A stretch of DNA of 47,949 nucleotides, from NCBI GenBank assembly GCA_017553035.1, contig JAFZNE010000076.1, positions 1 through 47,949 on the forward strand, given 5' to 3'. How positions within the stretch are numbered: the first letter of the stretch is position 1; each line of letters opens with the position of its first letter. The translations under genes were made by a program, and so were the position numbers. The DNA is from Lachnospiraceae bacterium (GTDB lineage Bacteria > Bacillota > Clostridia > Lachnospirales > Lachnospiraceae). Under the pieces are notes generated by a model. The model did not search any database, was not told where the DNA came from, and saw only the letters and a list, made by a program, of their open reading frames with translations. Below are positions 14,432 through 23,048 of the stretch, piece after piece.

Positions 14432-16339
14432 TCAACGCTGGCTGTTTAGATAAACCACCAGTACATTGATATCGGCTGGTGACACGCCGGAAATACGTGA
14501 GGCCTGTCCGATCGAAGCGGGGCGGAACCTGATAAGCTTTTGTCTTGCTTCGATGCGAAGTGACGGAACCTGCATGTAATCGATATCCTCCGGGATAAGC
14601 TTCTTCTCTAGTTTCTTAAACTGTTCAACCTGCTGAATCTGGCGGCTGATGTAACCGGAATATTTGATCTCGATGCTTACCTGCTCGCAGACATCCTCAG
14701 GGAGCCCGGGTCTGTTCTTGTCAATTATCGCGATCTTGTAATAATCAAGTTCCGGGCGGCGTACCAGCTCCGCAAGGCTTACTCCCGTGGTAAGTTCCGT
14801 AGAATCGTTATCCTTAAGGAATTCCTGTACTTCCGGACTGGTTCCTACAAATGTATTTTCAAGTCTTTCGATCTCTTTTTCGATATCATTCTTCTTCTGT
14901 AGAACGGCGTCATAACGTTCTCTGGGAAGAAGCCCGACTCTGTGACCCTGTTCATACAGCCTTAAATCGGCATTGTCCTGACGCAGCAACAGGCGGTATT
15001 CCGCGCGGGAAGTCATCATTCTGTATGGTTCCTGGGTTTCTTTGGTTACAAGATCGTCGATCAGTACGCCGATATAAGCATCCGAGCGATCGAGTACCAG
15101 CGGTTCTTCGCCTTTCAGCTTCATCGCGGCATTGATCCCGGCGATAATGCCCTGTGCCGCGGCTTCCTCATATCCTGAGCTTCCGTTCGACTGACCGGCG
15201 CTGAACAGACCGTCAATATCCTTAAACTCCAGTGTGTGCTTTAATTGCACCGCATTGATGCAATCATATTCGATCGCATATGCATTCCTGACAATGATCG
15301 CGTTCTCAAGTCCCGGAACCGAGCGGTACATCCGGTATTGAACGTCTTCGGGCAGGCTGCTCGACATACCTGACAGATACATCTCGTTCGTATCAAGGCC
15401 TTCCGGCTCAATGAATACCTGATGTCTGTCCTTTTCGGCAAATCGCATTACCTTGTCCTCGATAGAAGGACAGTAGCGCGGTCCGACTCCTTCGATAACG
15501 CCGGAAAACAGCGGAGACCTGTCGATATTGTCACGGATTATCTCATGAGTTTTCTCGTTGGTGTATGTAAGCCAGCAGCTGACCTGGTCTCTTGCGATAT
15601 CTTCGCTTTTATTCGTAAATGAGAACGGTACGATCTTTTCATCGCCGAACTGTTCTTCCATTTTTGAAAAATCTATACTACGCTTGTCGATTCGCGCGGG
15701 AGTTCCTGTTTTAAAGCGCCTTATCTCAATCCCGAGATCGATCAGTGACTGGCTCAGTCCGTTTGCTGCCGGAAGCCCGTTCGGTCCGGAATAAGTGCTT
15801 ACTTCACCCGTGATACAGCGTGCTTTTAAGTACACGCCGGTACAGATTATCGCACAGTCACAGGGATAAATGCTTCCGGCTTTTGATCTGACACCGGTTA
15901 CATGCTTCTTTTGAGAATTCGGGTTTCCCGCTATTTCATCAGTATATTCTTCAACCAGTATCTCCACGATCTCATCCTGGCGGATCACAAGATTGTCGGT
16001 ATTCTCCATGGTGTGACGCATAGCCGCGGTATAATTGCGTTTGTCGGCCTGAGCGCGCAATGAATGCACTGCCGGGCCTTTCGAGGTATTGAGCATTTTC
16101 GACTGAATAAAAGTCTTGTCAATATTTTTACCCATTTCGCCGCCGAGCGCGTCAACTTCGCGTACCAGATGTCCCTTCGAAGTACCGCCGATATTGGGAT
16201 TACAGGGCATCATAGCGATGCTTTCGACGCTGACCGTAAAAACGATGGTCTTAAGGCCGAGCCTCGCACACGCGAGCGCAGCCTCACATCCGGCATGTCC
16301 GGCACCGATCACCGCCACATCATATTTATCGTATGTCAT
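14432..16339 (-). CDS. mnmG: tRNA U34 carboxymethylaminomethyl synthase subunit MnmG (GidA)
   Basis: A 635-aa FAD protein that works with MnmE to make cmnm5U34 on tRNAs. The dinucleotide fold [19 protein letters not shown] is at residues 10-28. [26 protein letters not shown] at 45-70 and [21 protein letters not shown] near 365-385 are family signatures. The C-terminal helical domain binds MnmE. Normal length. The partner gene mnmE lies 1.3 kb away but on the opposite strand, with an HD gene and a TfoX-like gene between. Confidence 0.97.
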   Translation of the reverse strand: MTYDKYDVAVIGAGHAGCEAALACARLGLKTIVFTVSVESIAMMPCNPNIGGTSKGHLVREVDALGGEMGKNIDKTFIQSKMLNTSKGPAVHSLRAQADKRNYTAAMRHTMENTDNLVIRQDEIVEILVEEYTDEIAGNPNSQKKHVTGVRSKAGSIYPCDCAIICTGVYLKARCITGEVSTYSGPNGLPAANGLSQSLIDLGIEIRRFKTGTPARIDKRSIDFSKMEEQFGDEKIVPFSFTNKSEDIARDQVSCWLTYTNEKTHEIIRDNIDRSPLFSGVIEGVGPRYCPSIEDKVMRFAEKDRHQVFIEPEGLDTNEMYLSGMSSSLPEDVQYRMYRSVPGLENAIIVRNAYAIEYDCINAVQLKHTLEFKDIDGLFSAGQSNGSSGYEEAAAQGIIAGINAAMKLKGEEPLVLDRSDAYIGVLIDDLVTKETQEPYRMMTSRAEYRLLLRQDNADLRLYEQGHRVGLLPRERYDAVLQKKNDIEKEIERLENTFVGTSPEVQEFLKDNDSTELTTGVSLAELVRRPELDYYKIAIIDKNRPGLPEDVCEQVSIEIKYSGYISRQIQQVEQFKKLEKKLIPEDIDYMQVPSLRIEARQKLIRFRPASIGQASRISGVSPADINVLVVYLNSQR

Positions 16340-16421
16340 TTTTGCCTCTCATAACAGTTCTGTTTCTAAGTTAAAATTATTCCGTTCTTTCGTAAAAAAC
16401 AATTCATTCACACGACAGTCT

Positions 16422-17021
16422 TTAATCCGTTGCCGGTCCCGGCCGGAAACTGTCCTTTTCGACTGCCTCATACAGATCCTTACCCATTTTTGCTTCAAAA
16501 TACGCTTTCAGTTCCAGATTGGCGTTCCATTTGTCAGGATCGTAAGCACCGTAACGCCGCTTCACATCGCTCATCCGGTCAATGATATCCATAACGCCCT
16601 CAGCTCCCGATATCGCATCGCATAGCTGGATCAGCCTGTCATAATCGTCCAGTTCGGTTTCTTCGAGTTTTGTCCGGATCAGAGCGGTTTCTTCTTCCGT
16701 AGTATCGAATTTGCCAATATATTTATCGATCAGCTTTTCGTTGAACGAATGGGTGAGGCAGACTTTCGCGGCTTCATCATAACCTAAGGACATCATATAT
16801 GAATATCCGTCGGAAACGTGTCCTAAATGCCGCTTTCCAAACTTTCTGCCGATATCATGCATAAGTCCCAACACATATGCTTTTTCCGGATCCATTCCCG
16901 AAAAGAACGCGATCCGCTCAGCGCAGTGTGCCGCAGTTCTGCTGTGATTCCCCCATGGTCCCGGGTTACACGATTCTGCTTCTCTCAGCAGCTCTTCCGC
17001 TGTTTTTTTATCAGGATACAT
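16422..17021 (-). CDS. HD-domain phosphohydrolase
   Basis: A 199-aa protein with the HD signature: His26 (GNHSRTAAHCA), H55-D56 in VLGLMHDIGRKFG, then HLGHVSDGYSYMMSLGY, and a distal acidic residue around D146-D150 (YDRLIQLCDAISG). HD proteins hydrolyse phosphate esters, often of nucleotides. The family is broad and the substrate is not given by sequence. It lies 82 nt upstream of mnmG on the same strand and could be co-transcribed. Confidence 0.85.
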   Translation of the reverse strand: MYPDKKTAEELLREAESCNPGPWGNHSRTAAHCAERIAFFSGMDPEKAYVLGLMHDIGRKFGKRHLGHVSDGYSYMMSLGYDEAAKVCLTHSFNEKLIDKYIGKFDTTEEETALIRTKLEETELDDYDRLIQLCDAISGAEGVMDIIDRMSDVKRRYGAYDPDKWNANLELKAYFEAKMGKDLYEAVEKDSFRPGPATD

Positions 17022-17058
17022 ATATTACTCCTTTTTAGGATATGCCGTTTCTGTTATA

Positions 17059-17358
17059 TTAATTATCATTTTTCTTTCTTATAACTGCTGTATCCTTAAC
17101 CGCTTTAGACAACCACTCAGCTTTTGCGTAATCAAGCGGAATCACCAATTCCTGTATTTTATCTTCCGGAGCAGGCCTCTTAATATCCTCCGGCAGATAA
17201 TCCAGACCGACTTCACGAAGGCTCAGAAAACTGTCATGAATCCATCCGACCGCCTGACCATCGCAATATAAGCAATAACAGCCAAACATCTTCTTGACTT
17301 TTACATTAAGATCTGCAAGATTATCTAACCATTCCTGAACAATACTTTCTTCTTCCAT
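17059..17358 (-). CDS. TfoX N-terminal-domain-like protein
   Basis: A 99-aa protein. KKMFGCYCLYCDGQAVGWIHDSFLSLR (about residues 22-48) matches the start of the TfoX_N fold (MFGxxGLYxDGxxxxxIxDxxLYLK), and the C-terminal PEDKIQEL...AEWLSKAVKDTAVI fits its end. In proteobacteria TfoX/Sxy controls competence; stand-alone copies in Firmicutes have no known function. I start at the ATG at 17356-17358 after GTGAGG; a GTG four codons earlier is possible. It is divergent from mnmE across a 272-nt gap that holds a repeat element. Confidence 0.65.
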   Translation of the reverse strand: MEEESIVQEWLDNLADLNVKVKKMFGCYCLYCDGQAVGWIHDSFLSLREVGLDYLPEDIKRPAPEDKIQELVIPLDYAKAEWLSKAVKDTAVIRKKNDN

Positions 17359-17506
17359 GTATAGCCTCACATTTTAAGTTCATAAAATATCGATTTATAT
17401 CCTAACATAAATATCAACCGTTTTCAATGAAAATCCCCGCAGGTATCCCGCCTTGCTATTGTGAAAATCCGGTAAATGTGATACCCTTTTTACATGGATC
17501 AAAATT

Positions 17507-17560
17507 GTTACTATTCACAGAAAGCTCATGAATGCTTGCTTTCAATGAGCTTTTTAATTA
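17507..17560. repeat. Partial copy of the origin-proximal repeat element
   Basis: It begins with GTTACTATTCACAG, identical to the left end of the element at 22789. Then comes a hairpin AAAGCTCAT / ATGAGCTTT (17521-17529 and 17544-17552) with a GCTTGCTTTC loop, followed by TTTAATT. No inverted right end is visible before mnmE, so it seems a half copy. The hairpin with T-run could also act as a terminator. Confidence 0.7.
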
Positions 17561-17630
17561 GCATATAGACACAGAAGCAGCTTGCTGAGCTTGATCAATC
17601 GGTTGCTGCACTCTCGACACGAGGTTAAGT

Positions 17631-19229
17631 ATGAATAACGATACAATAACTGCCATCGCTACCGGTCTGAAGGCGGCGGGTATAAGCATAATACGTATCA
17701 GCGGTGATGAGGCGTTTGATATAGCGGACCGGATCTTTCGTTCAAAATCCGGGATTACCGTAAATGAGATGAAAACCTTTACGGTCAGCTACGGGCATAT
17801 TATCAGTAACCCGTCGAAAACCAAAAAGGCGCACAGCAAAGAGGAACAATACGAGATCATTGATGAAGTCCTGCTGATCAAAATGGCAGCGCCTTCAACA
17901 TATACCCGTGAAAATATCGTGGAAATAGACTGTCACGGCGGTATTACGGTAACGAAAGATGTGCTGAAAGCCGTAATGGCAGCAGGGGCAAGGCTTGCCG
18001 AACCCGGTGAATTTACGAAAAGAGCTTTCCTGAACGGAAGGATCGACCTGACACAGGCAGAAGCCGTAAGCGACCTGATCGCTTCTGATTCGGAAGCCGC
18101 TGTCAGAAATTCGATCAGACAGCTGAACGGAAATATCCGCGATAAGATCTCGGAACTCAGAAATGAACTGCTGACCAAAACCGCATTTATCGAGGCTGCT
18201 CTTGACGATCCCGAACATATCAGCCTGGATGGTTTCGATTCAGAACTATCGACAACCATAGAGAAAGTTTATTTTGAAATCCGGAAACTGATCGGAACAT
18301 TCGACAATGGTAGAATATTTCGAAATGGCATTAACACCGTAATCCTCGGAAGTCCGAATGTCGGTAAATCTTCGCTGATGAACCGGCTGCTCGGAACCGA
18401 CAGGGCGATCGTTACCGATATTCCCGGAACCACAAGGGATACATTGTCCGAATCGGTCATAATCGGAAGCGGAAGTAACGGGTCAGATATCAGCACACTT
18501 GGTACCAACGGGATCAAACTCAACATAGTCGATACTGCCGGTATTCGCGAAACCAATGACGTTATTGAGAAGATCGGAGTTGACCGGGCCCGCAAAGCCG
18601 CCGATGAAGCGGATCTTATTCTTTTTGTCATCGACACCACAAGAACCGGATTATCCGAAGCTGAAAAAGAAGAACTGAAGGAAATCCATGATAAAAACGC
18701 GATAATATTGTTGAATAAGAGCGACGCTATAACAGATTTCGATATCAGTGCACTTATCGATGAATTCAGCTCTTTGACAAACCGAAGAATTATTATTTCC
18801 AATACCGGAATTGATATACATGACATTGATCCGGACAAAAAAGTTCAATCTGATCCACACCCGGTAACAAATAAGGGATATGAGAGTGCGAAAAAAGCCG
18901 GAAGATCAGAAATCCCCATAATACAGATCTCCGCCAAGACCGGCGAAGGCATGGAAGCGCTTGAAACCTGCATTTCAAACATGTTCTTTAATGAGATCAT
19001 CGATTCCGACGACAATATTTACATTTCAAACCTGCGACACAAAGAACTTCTCGATAAAGCCGCGAAGAGTCTTGAAAATGTAAGATCCGCGATCGAGCAG
19101 GGCCTGAGCGAAGACTTCTACACCATCGACCTTATGGACGCATACACCTCCCTCGGCCTGATCACCGGGGAACACGTAGAAGATGAACTCGCCGACAAGA
19201 TATTCAAGGAATTCTGCATGGGCAAGTAA
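17631..19229 (+). CDS. mnmE: tRNA modification GTPase MnmE (TrmE)
   Basis: A 532-aa partner of MnmG in tRNA U34 modification. The N-terminal formyl-THF-binding domain covers residues 1-120. The G domain has P-loop GSPNVGKSS (240-248), DIPGTTRD (263-270), DTAG (301-304), NKSD (362-365) and SAKTG (434-438). The C-terminal tail ends C529-MGK, the essential CxGK motif. Most MnmE are about 455 aa. The extra length lies in two inserts: about 277-296 before DTAG and about 370-428 before SAK, the second Ser/Asp/Lys-rich. The gene is reversed relative to jag and mnmG. Confidence 0.95.
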   Translation: MNNDTITAIATGLKAAGISIIRISGDEAFDIADRIFRSKSGITVNEMKTFTVSYGHIISNPSKTKKAHSKEEQYEIIDEVLLIKMAAPSTYTRENIVEIDCHGGITVTKDVLKAVMAAGARLAEPGEFTKRAFLNGRIDLTQAEAVSDLIASDSEAAVRNSIRQLNGNIRDKISELRNELLTKTAFIEAALDDPEHISLDGFDSELSTTIEKVYFEIRKLIGTFDNGRIFRNGINTVILGSPNVGKSSLMNRLLGTDRAIVTDIPGTTRDTLSESVIIGSGSNGSDISTLGTNGIKLNIVDTAGIRETNDVIEKIGVDRARKAADEADLILFVIDTTRTGLSEAEKEELKEIHDKNAIILLNKSDAITDFDISALIDEFSSLTNRRIIISNTGIDIHDIDPDKKVQSDPHPVTNKGYESAKKAGRSEIPIIQISAKTGEGMEALETCISNMFFNEIIDSDDNIYISNLRHKELLDKAAKSLENVRSAIEQGLSEDFYTIDLMDAYTSLGLITGEHVEDELADKIFKEFCMGK

Positions 19230-19265
19230 AAGACCCGCCGTGTGTAAAGTAATAGCTGCGATATC

Positions 19266-19318
19266 AAGAATGGGGCCACCGCACTTTTTTAGTGCGTCAG
19301 CCCCGTTCTTCTGTTTTT
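19266..19318 (+). terminator. Terminator of mnmE
   Basis: AAGAATGGGGC (19266-19276) pairs with GCCCCGTTCTT (19300-19310), with an inner stem GCAC/GTGC (19281-19284, 19292-19295), followed by CTGTTTTTAT. It lies 37 nt after mnmE. On the minus strand no T-run follows, so it serves mnmE mainly. Confidence 0.8.
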
Positions 19319-19337
19319 ATATGAAACTACTTTCAAT

Positions 19338-20222
19338 TCAGTTCTCGGCTCCATCCGAAGCAACTCCGGCTTCTTTGTTCAGAGCCGCTGCTTTTGCAGC
19401 TGCCTTACTCTCAAGGTATTCTGCATAATCCTTCTTGTAATCGGTACTGTAATCCTTGGTATCAGCACCGTATTTCTTGTGGAACTCACGACTGCTTATC
19501 GGCTTTTTGCCGTTTCCTCCGCGGTTAAATCCGTTACCGCCGAAATGCTTGCCACCGTTGAATCTGTTATTGCGCTTGTTCTCGTAATAAACGCCCTTCT
19601 TGGGAGTTATGATAACCTTGCGGTAAGGCTCTTCACCCTCGCTGTGAGTCTCAACATAAGTATCATTCTGAAGTGTCGAATGAATAATGCGTCTCTCATA
19701 GGGATTCATGGGCTCCAATGCCACGAGTTTATGTGTTTTCTTTACTCTGGTGCCGATGTTCTTGGCCAGGTTTTCAAGTGTTTCCTTACGTCTTGCCCTG
19801 TAATTCTCTGTATCAAGCTTAACCTTGAAATACTGTTTTGCTTCCCTGCTTACAGCAAGTGAAACAAGATACTGCAACGAATCAAGCGTCTGTCCGCGCT
19901 TTCCGATCAAAATGCCCATGTCGTCGCCTTTGATCTGGATCTCGATCGATTCGTTCTGATCATCAAGCTTCGCTTCGATCTGAGCGGTAAGTCCCATAGC
20001 TGCGAGGACTTCTCCGAGAAACTTTTCTGCTACGGTGCAGGGATCTGTTTCTTTTAATTTTGCCTTAATGACTGCCGGCTTCTTGTTGATACCCAAAAAA
20101 CCGGTATTGCCTTCGTCTACTACTTCATAAACGATATTTTCCTCAGTGGTCCCTAATTCGGCGAGAGCTGCTGCCAGAGCATCAGCTACAGTCCGGCCAC
20201 TGTATGTCTTCCAGTCTTCCAT
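19338..20222 (-). CDS. jag: RNA-binding protein Jag/KhpB
   Basis: A 294-aa RNA-binding protein (SpoIIIJ-associated; KhpB in other Firmicutes). The Jag-N domain is at 1-55 (TVADALAAALAELG), a KH domain with GILIGKRGQTLDSLQYL near 103-119, and R3H at about 140-208 with EPMNPYERRIIH. The tail from 210 is unusual: Asn/Gly/Arg-rich (FNGGKHFGGNGFNRGGNG), then a Lys/Asp-rich and Ala-rich end. It lies next to yidC as usual. Confidence 0.95.
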   Translation of the reverse strand: MEDWKTYSGRTVADALAAALAELGTTEENIVYEVVDEGNTGFLGINKKPAVIKAKLKETDPCTVAEKFLGEVLAAMGLTAQIEAKLDDQNESIEIQIKGDDMGILIGKRGQTLDSLQYLVSLAVSREAKQYFKVKLDTENYRARRKETLENLAKNIGTRVKKTHKLVALEPMNPYERRIIHSTLQNDTYVETHSEGEEPYRKVIITPKKGVYYENKRNNRFNGGKHFGGNGFNRGGNGKKPISSREFHKKYGADTKDYSTDYKKDYAEYLESKAAAKAAALNKEAGVASDGAEN

Positions 20223-20331
20223 ATATACTAAAATTCCTCCGTATAGAGCATCTGTTCAAAATGAGATACTCCGACTTTTCTTATGATTTTTTTTCTTATG
20301 ATTTTTTCAAGCTGCCGCTCTTATCCGGATG

Positions 20332-21726
20332 TCAGGTTTCTTCCTTATCCTGTGTTGTCTGGGCAGTTTCGGCCTCTTCTGTCTTGGCGGGTGCAGCAGG
20401 TGTGTTATCTTCTTTCTTCTCGATCTGAGGAGCGGAATTGCGTGCAAGAAGATTGGCGTTGGCAGCTATGCTTGATGCACTGTAGGATACCTGGCTGCGC
20501 TTGTAATCTCCTCCCGTAGCGTATTTACGCTTATTGTTCTTCTTATAAGCGGTATTATCGTATTCTTCATCGCTCGAATACGTCTTTGTCGATGTTTTGG
20601 CTACGCCTGCCATCTGGTTTCCGTATGAAACTCCGAGGCTTTCTTTCTTTTTATTTTCCTTTTCGATGTTCTTTTCGATAATCTCATCCAAACCGGTCTT
20701 GTCAAGATAACGGTTGATGAAGATAGTCTGAAGGATCGTAAATACGGCTGATGCGATCCAGTATACGCCGACACCTATGGGGAGCATCAAACAGAATACA
20801 CCGGACATGATCGGCATGATCGTGTTCATTCCCTTGAGGGAACCGCTCATCGCATCATTTCCCGATGTGGCCTGCTTTGTGTTGGCCATGGAGATTTTTG
20901 TCTGCAGCATCTGTGTTACTACCGCAAGTACGGGAATAATAAGCGAAGGGATATTGCCGAATGAAGGAGTATCCAGAATGTTCAGTCCGAAAAGACTGTG
21001 TGCTTTGATTATTTTGTCAACAACGTCGGCAATGGGCATTGCAGAATCTTTAACGGTAACCATTGCTGCCTTAAGGCCCGCAAATGCGTCTACGCTAAAG
21101 AAACTCTCCCAGTTGGAGGGATTGAACTTGGCCAGCAGATCGATAAGATATTCTCTCGAAATATCACCGGTAAGCTCTATTACCTTTACGCCGCAGCCCG
21201 AACGCTCGGTAATGCTGAGTGAATTAGCTGTCATAAATTCTTTCAGCGGTTCCGTAAAATTCGGGATTTCTCTTAACTTGTCAACAACATTTCCGTAAAG
21301 TGATCCTATATCTGTAACATAAGCAGGTATGGCATATATAACCCTGTACAATGCGAACATGATGGGCAGGGTGATAAGCAGGGGAAGACAGCCTCCTATA
21401 GGGCTTGTACCGTATTTTCTGTATAATTCCTGCGTTTCGGCATTCTGCCGGCGCATCGACTCTTCGTCTCTTTTCCCCTTGTATTTATCCTGAATCTTCT
21501 TGAGTTCAGGACTGATCCTTGATGAGAGTCTTGTGTATTTTTGCTGCTTGATCGTAAGAGGCAGCATGAGCATTTTGATAACAAAAGTAAATAAAATGAT
21601 ACAAAGTGCTATATTCGGGTTGCCGAACAATCCCAGGAATTTATGTATAGCATTAAGTATGACTCCCATGATCCAGGCAAAGGGACTTAAAAAACCCGTT
21701 ACCTGGGTTAAAAAAACGATATTCAA
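20332..21726 (-). CDS. yidC: Membrane protein insertase YidC/SpoIIIJ/OxaI
   Basis: A 464-aa Oxa1-type insertase. After an N-terminal hydrophobic stretch, the core TM region has NIALCIILFTFVIKMLMLPLTIKQQKYTRLSS (about 38-69), in which Lys/Arg of the cytoplasmic hairpin follow. SPIGGCLPLLITLPIMFALYRVIY is near 106-129, and the last helices have GVYWIASAVFTILQTIFINRYL near 324-345. No lipobox Cys is seen. A soluble 90-aa segment lies between TM2 and TM3, and a charged tail (about 350-464) ends in Glu/Thr-rich sequence. It follows yidD by 54 nt. Confidence 0.95.
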   Translation of the reverse strand: MNIVFLTQVTGFLSPFAWIMGVILNAIHKFLGLFGNPNIALCIILFTFVIKMLMLPLTIKQQKYTRLSSRISPELKKIQDKYKGKRDEESMRRQNAETQELYRKYGTSPIGGCLPLLITLPIMFALYRVIYAIPAYVTDIGSLYGNVVDKLREIPNFTEPLKEFMTANSLSITERSGCGVKVIELTGDISREYLIDLLAKFNPSNWESFFSVDAFAGLKAAMVTVKDSAMPIADVVDKIIKAHSLFGLNILDTPSFGNIPSLIIPVLAVVTQMLQTKISMANTKQATSGNDAMSGSLKGMNTIMPIMSGVFCLMLPIGVGVYWIASAVFTILQTIFINRYLDKTGLDEIIEKNIEKENKKKESLGVSYGNQMAGVAKTSTKTYSSDEEYDNTAYKKNNKRKYATGGDYKRSQVSYSASSIAANANLLARNSAPQIEKKEDNTPAAPAKTEEAETAQTTQDKEET

Positions 21727-21780
21727 AAAGCTACCTCACTTTCATTATTCCGCTGTACGCAGACCGTCTCATGCGTACGA

Positions 21781-21993
21781 TTACGGAACGGGATCGAATC
21801 CTCCCTTTGATAACGGATGACATCTAAGGATCCTTTTCGCTGCCAGATATGATCCTTTAAACGCTCCGTATTTTTCCAGAGCTTCAACAGCATAATGAGA
21901 GCAGGTCGGGATATATATACATACACTTCTTCCTTTACGCGGAGAAATGTATTTCTGATAAAATCTTATCAATGCGATCAATATTTTCTTCAT
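21781..21993 (-). CDS. yidD: Membrane protein insertion efficiency factor YidD
   Basis: A 70-aa protein: an amphipathic N-terminal helix ([17 protein letters not shown]), then [19 protein letters not shown] and the end [14 protein letters not shown], the signature of YidD (three conserved Cys). It helps membrane protein insertion by YidC. It sits between rnpA and yidC as usual, 33 nt after rnpA. Confidence 0.95.
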   Translation of the reverse strand: MKKILIALIRFYQKYISPRKGRSVCIYIPTCSHYAVEALEKYGAFKGSYLAAKRILRCHPLSKGGFDPVP

Positions 21994-22026
21994 GGAATCA
22001 GCCTCAAATTGTTATAGCTGAAGATA

Positions 22027-22365
22027 TCACCGATCTTTGGCTATAATACCGTGCATACCGGCCAGATGTAACATAGATTTGTTCACATCCGCGTATCCCG
22101 CTTCTCTAATCCCCGCTCTTGCTATAACCACAATGTCCAAACTCCAATTGAACATGTTGTAATTGAGTCTGAACGACTCTTTTATCAATCTGGTAATCCT
22201 GTGTCTTACGACACTGTTTCCGATCTTCTTGCTGACTATAATTCCGATCCTGTCCATGACCAGATAATTTTTACATACATACATTACAAGCAATTTGTCA
22301 GCGTAAGATTTTCCTTCATTAAAAACCCTGTTGAAGTCTCTGCTGTTTTTCAACGAATTTTCCAA
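22027..22365 (-). CDS. rnpA: Ribonuclease P protein component
   Basis: A 112-aa RNase P protein subunit that binds P RNA and helps cut tRNA 5' leaders. Its RNR-type motif is GNSVVRHRITRLIKE (about 50-64); the usual Asn is His here, which is common in the group. Length is normal. It follows rpmH after 114 nt, with a weak hairpin between. Confidence 0.95.
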   Translation of the reverse strand: MENSLKNSRDFNRVFNEGKSYADKLLVMYVCKNYLVMDRIGIIVSKKIGNSVVRHRITRLIKESFRLNYNMFNWSLDIVVIARAGIREAGYADVNKSMLHLAGMHGIIAKDR

Positions 22366-22408
22366 TTATGATTACACCGTTTTCCTTTAGGTTCCGGATA
22401 CAGAACAA

Positions 22409-22430
22409 AAGGTCACATAAATGCGACCTT
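22409..22430 (-). terminator. Hairpin between rpmH and rnpA
   Basis: On the minus strand AAGGTCGCAT pairs with ATGTGACCTT (one G-U) with a 2-nt apex, followed by TTGTTCT. It looks like a weak terminator or processing point that would let rpmH be made in excess over rnpA. Confidence 0.6.
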
Positions 22431-22479
22431 AAACTCCTTGAATCCTATAACTTCATTGTACTAAGCACTATCCCGTGTA

Positions 22480-22614
22480 TCAGGCTGAGAGCTGGTGTCT
22501 TCCCTTTGCTCTTCTTCTTGCTAATACTTTTCTTCCGTTAGCAGTGCTCATTCTCTTGCGAAATCCGTGTTCCATGGATCTTTGTCTCTTTTTGGGCTGG
22601 AATGTCATTTTCAT
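22480..22614 (-). CDS. rpmH: 50S ribosomal protein L34
   Basis: A 44-aa protein beginning [20 protein letters not shown] and ending [10 protein letters not shown], an unmistakable L34. The start at 22612-22614 follows AAAGGAGGTGTATACGAT. It is first in the rpmH-rnpA-yidD-yidC-jag operon, with a near-consensus promoter at 22658-22686. Confidence 0.97.
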   Translation of the reverse strand: MKMTFQPKKRQRSMEHGFRKRMSTANGRKVLARRRAKGRHQLSA

Positions 22615-22657
22615 ATCGTATACACCTCCTTTTCTACAAAATACAGACAGCATTACA

Positions 22658-22686
22658 ATTATATTGACGAAATGCAAGTAAGTCAA
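22658..22686 (-). promoter_or_regulatory. Strong promoter of the rpmH operon
   Basis: On the minus strand TTGACT (22681-22686), a 17-nt spacer and TATAAT (22658-22663), one base from consensus. The leader is about 37 nt. Confidence 0.85.
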
Positions 22687-22728
22687 GAAAAATATTAATT
22701 TTTTACAAAAAAAGGCCACTGACAGAAG

Positions 22729-22785
22729 ATATCCACAAAAAACTGTGGATATGTTGATAATTTGATGTGGATAAATTGTTGATAA
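22729..22785. other. oriC: DnaA-box cluster
   Basis: Five DnaA-box-like 9-mers stand in the 434-nt rpmH-dnaA gap: ATATCCACA (22729, plus), and on the minus strand ATATCCACA (22744-22752), TTATCAACA (22752-22760), the perfect TTATCCACA (22766-22774) and TTATCAACA (22777-22785). Three of the imperfect ones differ by one base from TTATNCACA. The rest of the gap holds the repeat element at 22789-22947 and the dnaA promoter. Confidence 0.85.
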
Positions 22786-22788
22786 AAA

Positions 22789-22947
22789 GTTACTATTCAC
22801 AGCAAAACCATACGAAAAGCTTACGAAAGCTTGCTTTCGGTATGCTTTCCGTGTGGTTTATGCTGCGAAGCAGTTTACCACCCCCCCCATACATGAGCAA
22901 GGAGCGAAGCGGATTGCGAATGGATGAGGGGTGGTGTGAATAGTAAC
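22789..22947. repeat. Repeat element with 13-bp inverted ends, next to oriC
   Basis: GTTACTATTCACA (22789-22801) is repeated inverted as TGTGAATAGTAAC (22935-22947). Inside, 22807-22857 folds into a long imperfect hairpin around GAAAGC-TT-GCTTTC, and ACCACCCC (from about 22878) can pair with GGGGTGGT (22928-22935). It has no coding sequence. The left end and hairpin type recur at 17507. It looks like a non-autonomous element or REP-type palindromic unit. Confidence 0.75.
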
Positions 22948-22976
22948 AGCTGAATGGTTTACCAATAATATTTTCC

Positions 22977-23005
22977 TTGAAAATTTCCTTATTATAAAGT
23001 AAAAT
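22977..23005 (+). promoter_or_regulatory. Promoter of dnaA
   Basis: TTGAAA (22977-22982), a 17-nt spacer and TAAAAT (23000-23005). It lies between the repeat element and the dnaA start; a leader of about 37 nt follows. Confidence 0.7.
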
Positions 23006-23048
23006 TATTATATATGCCTATTACTGTTTTACACGGAGAAATATACAC

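Noticed and set aside
22881-22888. Run of eight C as a phase-variation tract
   Set aside because: It is non-coding and part of the pairing arm of the repeat element.
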